64,000 bases of DNA from Mansonella perstans (Eukaryota; Nematoda; Chromadorea; Rhabditida; Onchocercidae), in NCBI GenBank assembly GCA_037074765.1, contig JBAMDO010000573.1, positions 620,001-684,000 of the forward strand. The letters run 5' to 3'. Shown piece by piece: positions 45,824 to 58,600 of the stretch (positions are counted from its first letter, which is position 1; every line of letters starts with the position of its first letter). Made by a program: the position numbers and the translations under genes. Below the pieces are notes generated by a model. It was given only the letters and a program-made list of their open reading frames with translations. It was not told the DNA's origin and ran no database searches.

Positions 45824-46302
45824 GACGTAATTTTGCGCATTTTCATTCCTGTTTTGTGTCAATCTTTCAATAGTTAAGAATAATAGCTCATCATTTTTGT
45901 CAGTAAGTTATTTATTGTTTTGTCTTTTTATCATTTTTCTTCGAATTATTACGTAATAGCGCATGATGTTCCTACGAGTTATCTCGTGTTATTCACAAAG
46001 TTAAAGCTTTTAATGCAATTTTTTCGAGACAAAGTCATACAACTAGAGTGCAAGATAGAATGATAGAATGCTCGGCTTGTTGAAGTTGTAATGTAGGATT
46101 GTTTGTTTATTTTTGCTAAAAAGTTCAATTATTTTTGTTGAAGCTTATATCACCGATAACTATAACGTGTAAAGAACTTGATCCACAAAAAAGTTTGTAT
46201 TGGAGAAAGAATGTGAAATTGAAAAACATTCCAAAAATTGAGATCTTTTTTTATTGAAAAGAGATTTTATAGCACTTTTTTTATTTATAGCACGAATAAT
46301 TT

Positions 46303-46312
46303 CTGTTTACAG
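46303..46312 (+). other. Candidate spliced-leader acceptor, FHA-PHD gene
   Basis: TCTGTTTACAG ends 24 bases before ATG 46337, with no recognised upstream exon. A trans-splice acceptor or a cis acceptor for a non-coding exon would look alike. Confidence 0.4.
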
Positions 46313-46336
46313 ATATTATCAAAAAATTATACAAAG

Positions 46337-49300
46337 ATGATGATGTATCAGCTGCGTCGTTTACATATCGGTCGAAGTCCGCAGTCAGCATCACCAGATG
46401 ATATAGTTCTTCTGTAAGTTTTGATTTTATTGCTTTTGTATTTTAAGCCGTTAGTAGTTCTGATCCCGTTTATAGAACGCTTTATATTACTTCATTTTCT
46501 TTTGAAGAAACAAGAAAACTCTCAGTTACCCAAATAAGATCTATGCTTGCAAGTATGATGACATGGTTCTAACCTTAGCGATATCTCCGATAGTGAAGTT
46601 GAAAATTAGGTGTAAGCATGAGAGATTTCACTTTCTTCCATTCTATTGATGATATTGAGCATAAAAAGAAATGTGACATTAAATTACTTCAAGTTATTAT
46701 TAATAATGCTTATTCGTTCCGATACATATGTCTTATTTAATTGGAGATTTTGATGCAGTGTTGTTATTTGTTCAAAAAATTCATATTGATCCGTTTTTCA
46801 CAGCTTTACTTCCATTTTTTTTTGTTTGTCAGCTGCTCATATCAAACTTTTTAGGTTCCAAACGACGAAAATTGGGAGGAATCCTGATTTGGTCGACGTT
46901 GTCCTAATTTCACAAGTGCACAGGTATTCAAATGTTCGGATTTTTTTTAAAAGTTTTTTTTCAAACTTGGAAAAAAATTATTGGGCTTAACCTACACAGT
47001 TGAGAGATTTTTCTCTAAAGCCTAGAAGACTAACCAGTATTGCTTTTTATTGCTGGATTATTAACAAGAGTGCATTGTTACTGATATTTATGATAGATTT
47101 TATGTAGTGGAATAGAGCACATTTGCTTCAAGTATATTTGATGCACTGATATTTTCAGTAATATGATCTCAAGAGAACATACAACAATATTTGTAAAAGC
47201 AAGGCGTGATCGATTTGCATGTTTCATAAAAGATCATTCCCTCAATGGCACTTACGTTAACGACTTTAGGGTTAGTGATTTTTATAGCTATGACGCTTTC
47301 TTGGTAAATGTTTCCTTTATAATTCTGATCAGTTCTTGTCACTTTGTTTGTTCATCTTAAGAATTCCAGGTATCAGGTGAAGCTGAGTTGCATCAGGGTG
47401 ATGTAATCAAATTTGGGCATGTAAATGGTGCAGCTATTAAACCCGGTTGTTATGGACCGCAAACCTCTGCCGAATTTACATTCGTTGTATATTCTTTTTT
47501 AATTTCAGTGAATAGAAGATGATTACATTATTCTCCCTTGAAAAGTTAATGACTTGAAAATCAGATAAGGCTACTAAATATTATCTTAAAGAGAAATATT
47601 ATAATAAAAGAGAAATAATTAGTTACAATTTCTTTTAATGATCTTCTCTCAAAAATTTCTTGTAGATAGAAGGAAGAACTTATCAGAATTATAAAGGAAG
47701 TATAGAAATAATATCGTGCTCAGAGTTTGAAAGCTTTTTTCTAATTTCAGTTTGAGCAAGCAACAAATCATCGGACGAATGATCGCAGACGTCCTGTAAC
47801 AATTATGGGTAATGTGGGTAATACACGACAAGATTTTTCCCAGGTAAAAATTGCTATTTACTTCTTCATCTTTTTATCTGGCGAAAAAGCAGAAAGGAAG
47901 GAAGAAAGATTCCATCGTATTTTTCCATACTACTTCAGATTTTGCTAGAATATTCTATAGGACCGAATTTCCTTAGAAAATTAATTGCAGATTGGTTTCA
48001 AGCTTTACCGTTTAGTTACATCTTTTGGATTTGTGATTTCTCTTTTTCACAAAATCCATCTGAAAGTACTTCATGATGACATCATAACAAGGTAGGGCGA
48101 ATTACTGAAAGCCTGCACAAGTAAAAATTGGCTTAAATAGATGTAACTAAATGGCACTGTCTATTCCTTGTCGAAGATAAGTCCTGGTAAATGCATGAAC
48201 TTCACTGGAAGTTGTACTGTGTGAAATTTTTTGGATTTTTTGTGAATAATATTTCATATACAAATTTTCTATTCCTACCATTTCTGATAGCGATTATATC
48301 TTCTATTTCATCACAGATATTTCCCGGTGATGGAAAGAACTTGCATGCAACATCTCGGTTACCTTTGGCTAACTCTTCAGTGGAACTTGCCGCTGCGTGG
48401 CAAAATCCGGCTGCTGCTGGTGCTGCAGCAGCCCCGTTCTACAATTTACAGAGGTTTCCTGGTTATTATCAAGCTGCCTTTCCTCAGTTCAGTTCTGCAT
48501 ATCTGCACTCACTCTGGCCTCAAAATCCTTGGTCACCGCAACCACCTACAGCTGCGCAGCAGTTTCAGCAGCATCAACAAAAACAAGCGGAAGCCGTTGC
48601 GGCAACTGCTGCGGTAAATTTATCGTTTTTTTAAAGTTCATCAAAGAATCGAAACTTTGAAACGATTTAAATGACAGATATTTTTATAGTAATTGAAATA
48701 TTTTCGTAGTAGCTGAAATATTTTCTTATTTCAACATTTAGATGATTTTCCAGCAGTATGGTCAGTTAACTAATTCAGCGTGGATGGGTGCAAATGCCCA
48801 GATTGCTGCCGACACTTCATCTTTTATGGGAGCGACTGGTGATAGTCGGTTGCGTGCTGTTGTATCTGATCAAGTTTCATCCCCAAACGTTACTTCAAAT
48901 ATCACATTTCAAATGGCAGCTACTGCTGTCGCAGGAACGTGTTCTCATCGATCTGCTACCACTACTGCAGCAATCACCGACCAACCATCAGGAGTTGTTG
49001 GCCAAAACATCAGTACGCAAAGCAATCAGTTATTACAGTCTTTAGCGCAGCACACACCAATTTCACGTTCAGCTAGAGCTCTAGCCTCTGCTACAGTATT
49101 AGAAAATGTTCCGCCTACTCGAAGCAGTGGAACAGCAGCTACGCATCAACACCATTATTCAGCGAATTCTCGAGTAATTGATATTCAGAGGGTTTCAAGA
49201 TTAATAGATTGCTCTCCCACCCAGGTAATTGCTACCCCATCAGCTATTGATAGTGTAAAACGCATGGAATGCGACAGTTCGGTACCAAGTCCACCCAAAA

Positions 49301-52300
49301 GCCAACAACAACAACAAACGGCAGTAGCTGTTTTGGGTGTTGTGCCGACCGGTGTCGGTGGTATTCATCGAACAATGACAACAGCGGTGTCATCCCAGTC
49401 AGCACTATCACCAGTAACAGCTATTCATGCTGCAGCTCAGATTCGTACTCAGGTTCCAGCTTCATTACCATCAGCAGCAGCAACCGCGGTATCAGGCGGT
49501 GAACGAAGGTTTAGTCATGGAATTTCAACAGCAGTAAGCACCTGCAGTACTTCCACAATTTCAAATGCTATACCAGCTCCCATGACCGGAATGAGCGTGA
49601 ACTCATTGGCACCATCTGGCTCAGTAGCGTCTCCTGCGCCTCCTCAAGTGCCAATGTCACCTACAAAAATATCAATTACAACACAAGAAAGACCCATGGA
49701 GGATTTGCAGAGAGGTATACAGTGATCAATTTTCCTGATTAGCGCTAGTAATTTGACTTCTAGAAAATATAGGTCTGGTTGCTGGCTATGTAAGGTCGAC
49801 TGTTTCCATTGGTAGTACCTACAATAGAAAAAATTTGTGATTTTTATGTTGTAATTGTGATTTTAGTAATTTTTTGATTTGATATGTTGTAATTAGTAAT
49901 TTTTTGATTTAATTCAGCTCATTTTGAATTGATATATCTTGTTGTCCACAAGAAGTATTATGGACACGGAGCAAATTTATTTTTTTTTTCAGATCTATAT
50001 ACCTTTCTCATTTCAATGACTGAACTCATTTCTAGAAAATGCTGAACGAAATAGTCGACTGTCTGGTTTGGAAGAGTTAACGGAAGATTTGTTAGAAGAC
50101 TGTGGCCCACCAAGGCGTGCACCTACACCGGCATCTAGTTCCTCTGAATTACCCACTGCATCAACGGTCAAGCAAGACTCGCTTACCATAGAGGAACCGA
50201 AACCATCTGAATTATTACGTTCACCCCTTCATCAATCACCAAAAAGTTCAATTCACATTCATTTGTTTTTCTTTGAAATTAACGCCTGATATTTTTTCTC
50301 CGATCTTTTTACGGAAATTTATGAGTTTATATTTTCTTGGGATCAAATATTCTTGTCTGATTAGGTATCATACCATAGAGAAAGTCCGATCTTTTTTGTT
50401 GTGGTTTTTGCATAATTTAATCTCAAATATATAGAAAAACCCAAAATTGTGTTTGATCCTCGTAATCTCTTCTCAATCAATATTAATATGTATGTACTCA
50501 GAATATTATTTTTGTAGGACGCGGGCATGGTCATTCGGATTCGTCTTGTTCACCCACTCAAACACCTGTGGTAGTGGAACAAAAAGTTGAGCCAAAGAGA
50601 CGACGCAAAAATAATGAGGTATCTGTTCCACTTTGATGCTACTGTTGACGTGACAGAATTTATCACATTTTAAGCAACTTTTAGATGCACTTGATAACTT
50701 TTTTATTGTGTCATTGGAAATATCTTGGATTTTGGCATAAAATGTTGCATTTGACATATCGAATGAATGATATAATTGTGAACTGTAACTAATGTCGAAA
50801 TAATGATTTATTCTGAAGTTGAAAAATGTGTGATAGAATTATTACAGCTTTGCATTTTCAAATGAGAATTCTTGCTCATATGTTTAGTCATTTTTTTTTT
50901 TGATTCAGGTAGCCATGTTGCTGAATGATCTAACTGAAGTGGCATGGCATCATCTTGCAAGAAAAAGTTCTAACAAGATCACAGCGCCAACACAAACGAG
51001 GTTAGTTTTAGAAGTCAGCTGTAAAAAGGTAGCTTTATCAGTTTGTTAGAACAGCTGTTGCCTTGTTTTCCCTGCGCATTTCCCTTCTTGATTTTACCTG
51101 CTGATTCTGCTAATCTACCAAGTTCTATGATTTGTATACTTGAATATAAAAATCTGTAACATTTTGCTCTTCCCACGGCTTCGTGTAATGGACATCATAG
51201 ATGTAATGGACATCATAGATGCCAAAAATCCATTCAAGATTCTTAATATTAGAACATAAAGGAAAGGATTTTGAAATCTCTTTATTAATTTTTGGACTTA
51301 TTTTTATAAATTAAATATATTGTGCTGATATTACATTATTAAAATTGGTGCTATTTGACTTAAATGAATCCACTTGATTCATTACTGTATTGACTATAAG
51401 AGGGTTGAAGTAAAACTTAATACTTCTAACTAGAAATATTGCAAGATATAAGTATCACTTTCAGAAAGGTGTACACACATGAAGACGATAATGATGCTGA
51501 CAATAGAAGCTGTAAAAGTGATTCAAGTGATTCAGAAAAACCTGCAAAAAAGAAGCAGCAACAAAAGAATGTTATGAAAGCAAAGAGGATAACTTCTACC
51601 AAAACTAAGGATTCTGATAGAGGCAATATACGAAAACGTGGTCGCCCAAAGAAAGGTTGCTTCACTTCTGAAAATGTAATCACTACAAATATGACTAAGA
51701 AGAAGGTAGCAGTGAAAAAGAAGAGAAAGAAGAGGTCTTCTAGTAGCGACAACGTTAGTTCAGATTCTGAAGGTGATAAGGAAGAGAGGAGGGAAGATCT
51801 GAAGAAACCACAAATTTTACCGAAAGGTCAGCCAGGGACATCAGCAGCTGAAAAGATTGAAAGAGCTTTTGCTATGATGAGGAAGAGACAGACATTACCA
51901 GATTCTGATAATGAAAGCAGCAGTTTGTCATTTGTAAGTTCTTCGTCACCTTCTCCAATCCGACGAACATGGGGTGCAACTTCACAACGTAAAACTAGTC
52001 ACACTGCTGGTAGCAGTAATGTAAGCAAGAAAAAAATGAGTAAAACAGGCCGTCAGTCACGTTCTATGAGTAAAGTACCACGGAAACAACCATATAAGGG
52101 AATCGCCACTTCTTCTGGAAGTACCCGAAAGAAAGGACGTAAAAAGAAAAAGCGGTCATCGTCCAGCGAAAGTGGTAAGTCACAGAGCAGATAGATTTTT
52201 TGGTTATATGTGTGAATGATTGGTGTGATTCAGCGGCGTATCCAAATATCCTTCTCTTCTGGCTATATCGATTCAACATTTCCTAATAATTCGAAAAGTT

Positions 52301-53676
52301 TAGATCATTCTCTTACAAATAATGGTTTCTGTAAAACTGGAAATGAGAATACAGGGAATTAATTTGCAGCATAAATCTGATCATAAGTGATATTTTTAAA
52401 AGTCCCAAAAACTTAAAAGCTTAGGCAGTTCTCATGAGAAATAAATAAACCTATCAAATAGCCATTTACGATAGGATGGTGGTACGCCACTGGTGTACGT
52501 GTCGTCGGTTTTTGTGTTTTGTTTTTTTTCTGCACATATAAAGAATCAAATAAAACACTTTGTCTTTGAGTTTTCCTTACTTGTTCGATGCTGTGAACCA
52601 GGTCAAGGCACCAAAGTGATTGCTTTCAATTAAATCACTTTTTTTTTCAAATCTCATCATTTTGTTTTTTCCATATTTACTATTTTTGTTTTTGAAATTT
52701 GAGTTATTGGGTGTTTACGGTTAAGAAGTTCCATAAATTAAAAGTTTTTGTTTCAAAGCGCTTTTGTTTTGATGGAAACATTCAATATGGGACTGAAGTC
52801 ATTATTAGCTTTCGTTGTTCGGAAAATCTACTGAAGGATTTATTTTCTGTGTTGCAAAATTTGGGATATTATGGCGTTAGGGCAAAAACTTTTCGATAAG
52901 CAGATTGAATTTGTTATTTCAAATTTCTAGCAATTCATATTCATAGGGAATGTTCTCTTGTTGCAGAATTATCGTTGGAAACAAGCAGTGTTGAATGGGA
53001 AAAAATAAAACCAGTAATTACGCCGTTACCGGCGGCACATGCACAAATGGTATTCGATGAATGGACATACCACGATCCCGAAAAGCAGTGTGACGCCAGG
53101 ACAGGTTGCAAAAAACCACAAAGTGAAAGTGTTGTTTGGGTATGTGTTGATTAGGTTGATCAGATTATTTTTGACCGTTAATCTGATCGTTATTTCGCTA
53201 GAAGCTTGTTAAAGTTGTACTTATCGAACTTCGTTCTAAATTGGTTTGCATCAATTTTGAAATCTTAGAATCAGCAGTTGTCCAATGAAAGATTGAAATT
53301 TCTGAGACTGAGGATAATTTGGATTTCGTTGGAGGAAGCAGTATGTCAAAAAAAAATATATTTAAAAGAAAAAAGTACAACCAAGATACATTTCTTGTCT
53401 TACTTTTTTAGCATAAACAGCTGCATTTATATATTGCAGCTGTAATTAAAGAAAATTAGTGGTTTTTATCAGTTTCGAAAAATTGGCTTAAAAATTTTGT
53501 CATTAGCAAGATTCAGTTGTGTTATAACAGTTTAATTTTAATTTGTAATTTTATAGGTGCAATGTGATTACTGCTGCCGGTGGTACCATATGGAATGTGT
53601 AACAGATCATGGTGTAGCAGTCGGTAATTCTGATGATTTCAGCTGTGGTTGTAGGGAATCAAACAAAGCAAGCTGA
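46337..53676 (+). CDS. FHA-domain, AT-hook, PHD-finger nuclear protein
   Basis: Thirteen exons (46337-46413, 46855-46923, 47159-47270, 47370-47486, 47751-47843, 48317-48613, 48742-49714, 50036-50245, 50518-50618, 50909-51000, 51465-52174, 52967-53139, 53557-53676) join in phase to 1047 residues. The N-terminal FHA domain (about 10-120) shows TTKIGRNPDLVDVVL, then SREHTTIF and DHSLNGTYVND: the Arg, Ser and Asn that read phosphothreonine are present. Residues about 155-720 are Ala/Gln/Ser/Thr/Pro-rich and look disordered. A basic Ser-rich stretch follows with an AT-hook core, RKRGRPKKG, near residue 770. The C-terminus is a PHD finger (about 980-1040) with CDARTGC, VQCDYC, WYHMEC and FSCGC. The FHA plus PHD arrangement recalls TCF19, which reads histone H3 methylation and acts in transcription, but this protein is far longer and orthology is unproven. 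The acceptor at 48742 could equally be 48754 (phase kept, four residues fewer). Confidence 0.87.
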
Positions 53677-55600
53677 GAATGTTCAATGGTTTTTTTACGT
53701 GGTTCGTTACGTGCAATAATTTTTGATGTTTTTTTTTGCATTTCCAGTAATATTTGGGAAGGGTTATTTAGTAATGGCATCAAATTTTGCTTAGGTCTCC
53801 TTTATTTTATTTATTATTGTAGTGTTTATGTTTGTTATTCATTCATCTCGCATACGTATATGGCGTTTGCTGGATTACAGATTTGGAATCATATTATTTT
53901 TTACTAGTACAAATTAAATTTTGTAAAATAGTGGAAAGTCATTTCCTTAGGAAAAAACTTATGAAGTGAAAGAAATATAGGTTAATCTTTCGGTTCTTTC
54001 CATCTTCTAAATTTAGGCTTGTGGGATTGCTCTATCTCTCTCTCTCGTTTCCCACAAATTCGCAAAACTTTCGAGATTAGAACAAATCAATAAGCGCGCA
54101 AGACATAACGCTGGATTTGGCGAATGATACGTAAAAAAGAAAATCAATCAGGTTGTTATATTGATGATTCGATAAAAATGTTCTGCTTATTAGAATTTTT
54201 GTAATGATATTACGTTTTCAGTTGGCTGGTATTTTTTGTATATATGGTGACGATAATATTTTATGGTTTTGCTTAATTATGAAAAATATTTCAATTATGG
54301 CATTGAATTGTGCCGAACATAAGCCGTCCATTATTTTATTATGGAATTGTGATAGTGCTCAGTTTGGCACCTTTCTTTTTATAGAACCTGTCAAATTGTT
54401 TCTTTAGTGTTATGATGATATTTAGAGCATAGTAATATAATTCATTAGGATATTTTGTTTGTTGATTCAGCAATTCCTGGATGTACTAAACTCTTTCAGT
54501 GTATGCATATATATACCACGGGTGTTCTAATTCTAGGAATGCGTGCTTTTTCATAATTTTACGGTTGAAACTTTAAAATTCCATCATCAGGATTTAGAAT
54601 GACGATATCGGAATCACTTGTAATAGGATTCAGGAATTTGCTACATTCATACTGTGATTTATTTCTGTACTGATCTTTTAATTATCTTTTCTCATTGCAA
54701 ATACACTGGTACTGATATTAAAAGGATGAGGAAGAATCTAGCGCATACATATTCCAGGATATTTAGCTCTAGCAATTATTGTATTTTCAAATTTTCTCAA
54801 TGATTTTGTATGTTGTTACATTTTGTTATCTTCGCAGAAGCTTATATTTATTGTTTTGCTACTTCAATCGCATATGGTAGGCATACGTCATTCCGAAATC
54901 CTGTCTGATTCCACGTGTTTAAATTACTAAATATATGAACTCGTACTACGCACAGCTTCTTTTTCCACATTAACCGTAGTTTGCATGTGATACACTCAGA
55001 TTACGGCGTAATCAATTGAGCTGTACATCATTTACTTAGTTGATTTGTTTCTTTGCAAATGGCGGCATGAAATTCCATAACAGTTATCTTTTTAGGACTC
55101 ATAAATTTTGTTCTGAAATTTTTACCTCTTAATCCTCTACTCTGTTTCTTTTAATTTTAACAGACGGGATTAATAGACATGAGTAAAAAAATGAGATTCG
55201 TTGTTCCTTGTTGCAATGTTTCAAATATGTTGGCTGATAACAACCTCAGGAAGTACACTGTAGTTGTGAAAGGATTTAAAATGTTTTAAACTTTATAAAT
55301 ATTTCGTAATCGATGTGATTGTTTTGATCTACTGTTATCTAGCGACGCCACACTTTTGAAGAAGTGTTGATGTCGTAAAATGCAGCTTTAATTAGGGTTT
55401 GGCTCTTGCCTTCATCTCGGATTCACATATCGTACTTTGTGCATAGCATTGGGTGAGGGAATTGAGATTTTAAAGTCTAATTCAACTATAATTTTTATTT
55501 GTATCTGTATGGGAAAATGGAAAATCTGAAATGGGAGAGAGGAGATCCTGGTACCTTAGTTTAAAAAATTTATTCAGGTTTTTCAAGGAGGAAAATGCTT
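53677..55600. other. Spacer between FHA-PHD and RAD17 genes
   Basis: About 1.9 kb holding the probable 3' UTR of the FHA-PHD gene and the promoter region of RAD17. A short CT run lies near 54031-54048. Open frames 53686-53907 and 54204-54407 are Phe/Ile/Leu-rich with no domain. No gene called. Confidence 0.55.
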
Positions 55601-55608
55601 ATTGCAGA
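55601..55608 (+). other. Candidate spliced-leader acceptor of RAD17
   Basis: TATTGCAG ends 28 bases before ATG 55637. The 28 bases between contain an in-frame stop (TAG), which supports the ATG as the true start and these bases as 5' UTR. Confidence 0.45.
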
Positions 55609-55636
55609 TTTTGAAGAGAGATAGATCTCGTCGGTC

Positions 55637-58600
55637 ATGTGGTTCTGTTCATCGTTTGAATCATCGAGCAACTCAGATCAAGCAATAGCAAACCACAAGG
55701 TAATCAAACATTACCGCTTAATGAACGTGTTAATTACTGTTGGGAAAATTACGATTGTCCAATATACAATCCATTTGCTGGAGATGATAAAACAGATCTA
55801 CATATACATATATAGCATTGGAAGCATATTTTATTTCAGCTCCAGGAAAAGAGGTATGTTTCACGTGCTACTGATAACATAGCTATGAACTACGAAGAAA
55901 TTGAACCACTTGCGGAAGTGGCATTTTGTTGTTCGAGCGAAAACGAATGCAGTCATTCTTTGATCGATCGGTTTCCTCTTCAAAATGTTCAACAACTAGC
56001 TATAAATCCGAAAAAAGTTGATGAGGTGCGTTATATAAGAGAATTTTAGCGATCGATTTTGCTTTTCCTAAATAATGTTGAAGGTAAGGAATTTTGCAAT
56101 GTGACTAGAATTACATACATGATCATGTCAATGTTTTGTAAGTTCATAATATTCTCCTCTCTGATGAATATGTCTGTTTGTAGCTTCTTTTCAGCTGAGA
56201 CGGTGGATGCGGAATAAGGAAGGACGATGTCGTGGATGTAAGTTACTTCTGCTCACTGGACCCACTGGTAGCGGTAAGACAACAGCTGTCAAAATGTTGT
56301 GTCGTGAGCTGAAATTTGAATTAATCGAGTGGAACTGTTCTGAATCTTACGATATTTTTTATGATTTGAAAGGAGAGGAAATTGTTTATGAGGAAAATCA
56401 AGCAAGTCATATTTTTTTAAATTGTCGAACTTCCTATTGATAACTTTACCAATTCTTTTAATAGTTCCTTTGAAAAGTATTGGTAATGGATGTGTAAAAA
56501 ATGACGAAATATTAATCCAATATTTCATACTATTAATTAATCGTGCAATTTATCGCAATGCATTGAAATTTTAGCGCTTTGTTTACTGCTGTGAGTAATG
56601 CAGTTGCTTAAAACGTAATGTTTGATGAATTTGAAGAAAAATAAGAACTTATCTTTATTACTCCAAAATCCCAATGATTTACAAACTGAGCAGTTTCCAG
56701 ATTTCATCAATCCTATTATGGTACTTCTTTAGGTCAGGAAATTTGCCGAGTTTCTGAAGTCATCGGATCGTGGCTCTGTTGAAAAATCAGTTTCACAGAA
56801 AGTTGTACTTGTCGAACAACTTCCAAATGTTTTTTATCAGTAATACTTTTGTTAAAAAGATAGATTTTATTAAATTTCTGTTCTAGTCATTTTACAGACG
56901 AAGTTGTTATAGTTGCTTTTACTTAAACTCCAAAATTAAATTTAATTCAGTTAAAGAAGAATGTGAGTTCAAATGCAGATTTTTTTCTCATCGAAGAAAA
57001 ATGTTGGAACATCGTTGTTTTTTAGTTGTAGTAATATGAATAGGTGTACTTCATGTTCTTTTTTACTTAGAATTGCAGAGAACCTTCGGTACTGCATGCA
57101 ACACTAAGGTGTGCCATCAGGAATACGGCTTGTATGTATATATTTATCATGAGTGATGTTGATTCCTGTTGGTATCTGAGTCCAAAACGTATTTTACCTG
57201 CAAACATTCGATATCAGCTAGGTTTTGAGGAATTAGCCTTTAATGCTTCTGCAACCATTTTCTTATCGAAAGCACTACGAAGAATTGCTTCGCTGCTGAA
57301 AATTAACGCATTACCGTCACAGATTAAAAGGATAGCTGAGAATTCCAATGGTTGGTATTAAATTGGTTCATTTTACTTATCTTGATTAATAACATTTATT
57401 AATGCTTTAACTGTGTCCAGGTTTGAGATTTGAATTCAGTTAAATCATTATTACTGTGCTACAAGTTCGGGAATATATTGCATTTCTTGTGCAAAATTTT
57501 TCCCGTTCGATTTTTTTCTCTGTACATCCATTTATAAATCTGAAGTCTTTTGTTGGAGGATATAATTATTTGAGATATAAAGTATTTACTTTTTCATTAC
57601 TTTATGTTTCGGTATTATTTCAGTGATCATTTTCAGATTCTGCACCTTCTCATGTCTAATTTCCTTCTTTTTTTAAGCTACAAATATGGCTGTAAATTAA
57701 TATTTTATACTTCTTTGTGTTTTATTGTAGGTGATATAAGAACAGCTATTCACAATCTGCAGTTATGTTTCGATGACTGCGGGGAATTGAATGAAATTTG
57801 TTCTCTTCATTCCTCGAAATTGGTTGATCCGTATCATAGCTTGGGAAAGCTTCTTTATGCGAAGAGGTATATGTATCAAATTTCTTTCACATAATATTTG
57901 GGCATTTGCAATTTTCCTAAGAAATACCATGGGTAGAAAGCTCAGTAAGTCTTGTTAAAAATATCAAAATTTCATTCCCTATGGATTATAATCTTGTGAG
58001 ATTGCACATCACACAAGCAAACTAGTGCGATCGCATTGTAAACTAGTGTGATCGCATTTGTCTCTCATTTTTTCTCTGTTTGATTGGTTGTAAAAAATTG
58101 TTCAAATTCAACACATGAAGGAGCGACAAAGCTGACATCGTTTGGAAGAAAGCTGAAGAAAAGTTGACAGCTGAGTTAAGAAAAGTTTATTCAAGAGATT
58201 ATCCTCCCAAGGATGATATCCACGAGGTGCTTGACAAAAGTGGTATGAACCCGGACAAGGTTATTAATTTATAGATTTTCATTTGGATTGTATTTTTAAC
58301 GTATACTGTTAAAATTTTCTGAGGTACTTCAGAGACATTGCATTTTGAGGGTCAAGATTTTAATAAATTTGATTTTAACAAATTCTAATAAAAATTTAAT
58401 AAATCGGTTGATTTTAATAAATTTCAATTTCTAAGTATTTTATAGCTAGTAATATTTCTGCATGAACATGAGCCGAATTTTGCTCCATCTTTGTCATCCT
58501 GTTTGGGTGTTCTCAATAATATAAGCCTTTTCGATTCAGCTCTTAGCCGTTGGGATGTTCAAATGGGTTCTATTCTCAATTTGTATATGAGTGAAGTAAG

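Larger units (their letters stand above)
40486..46302. other. Gene-poor spacer with microsatellites
   Basis: About 5.8 kb between the MNK gene and the FHA-PHD gene. Contains poly-T runs, a (GA)n tract near 43841-43868, an (ACGT)n palindromic tract near 44395-44416 and the GC-rich patch at 45771-45823. Open frames at 41741-41929, 42012-42224, 43273-43488 and 43976-44167 (reverse) are short, low-complexity and without splice partners. Confidence 0.55.
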
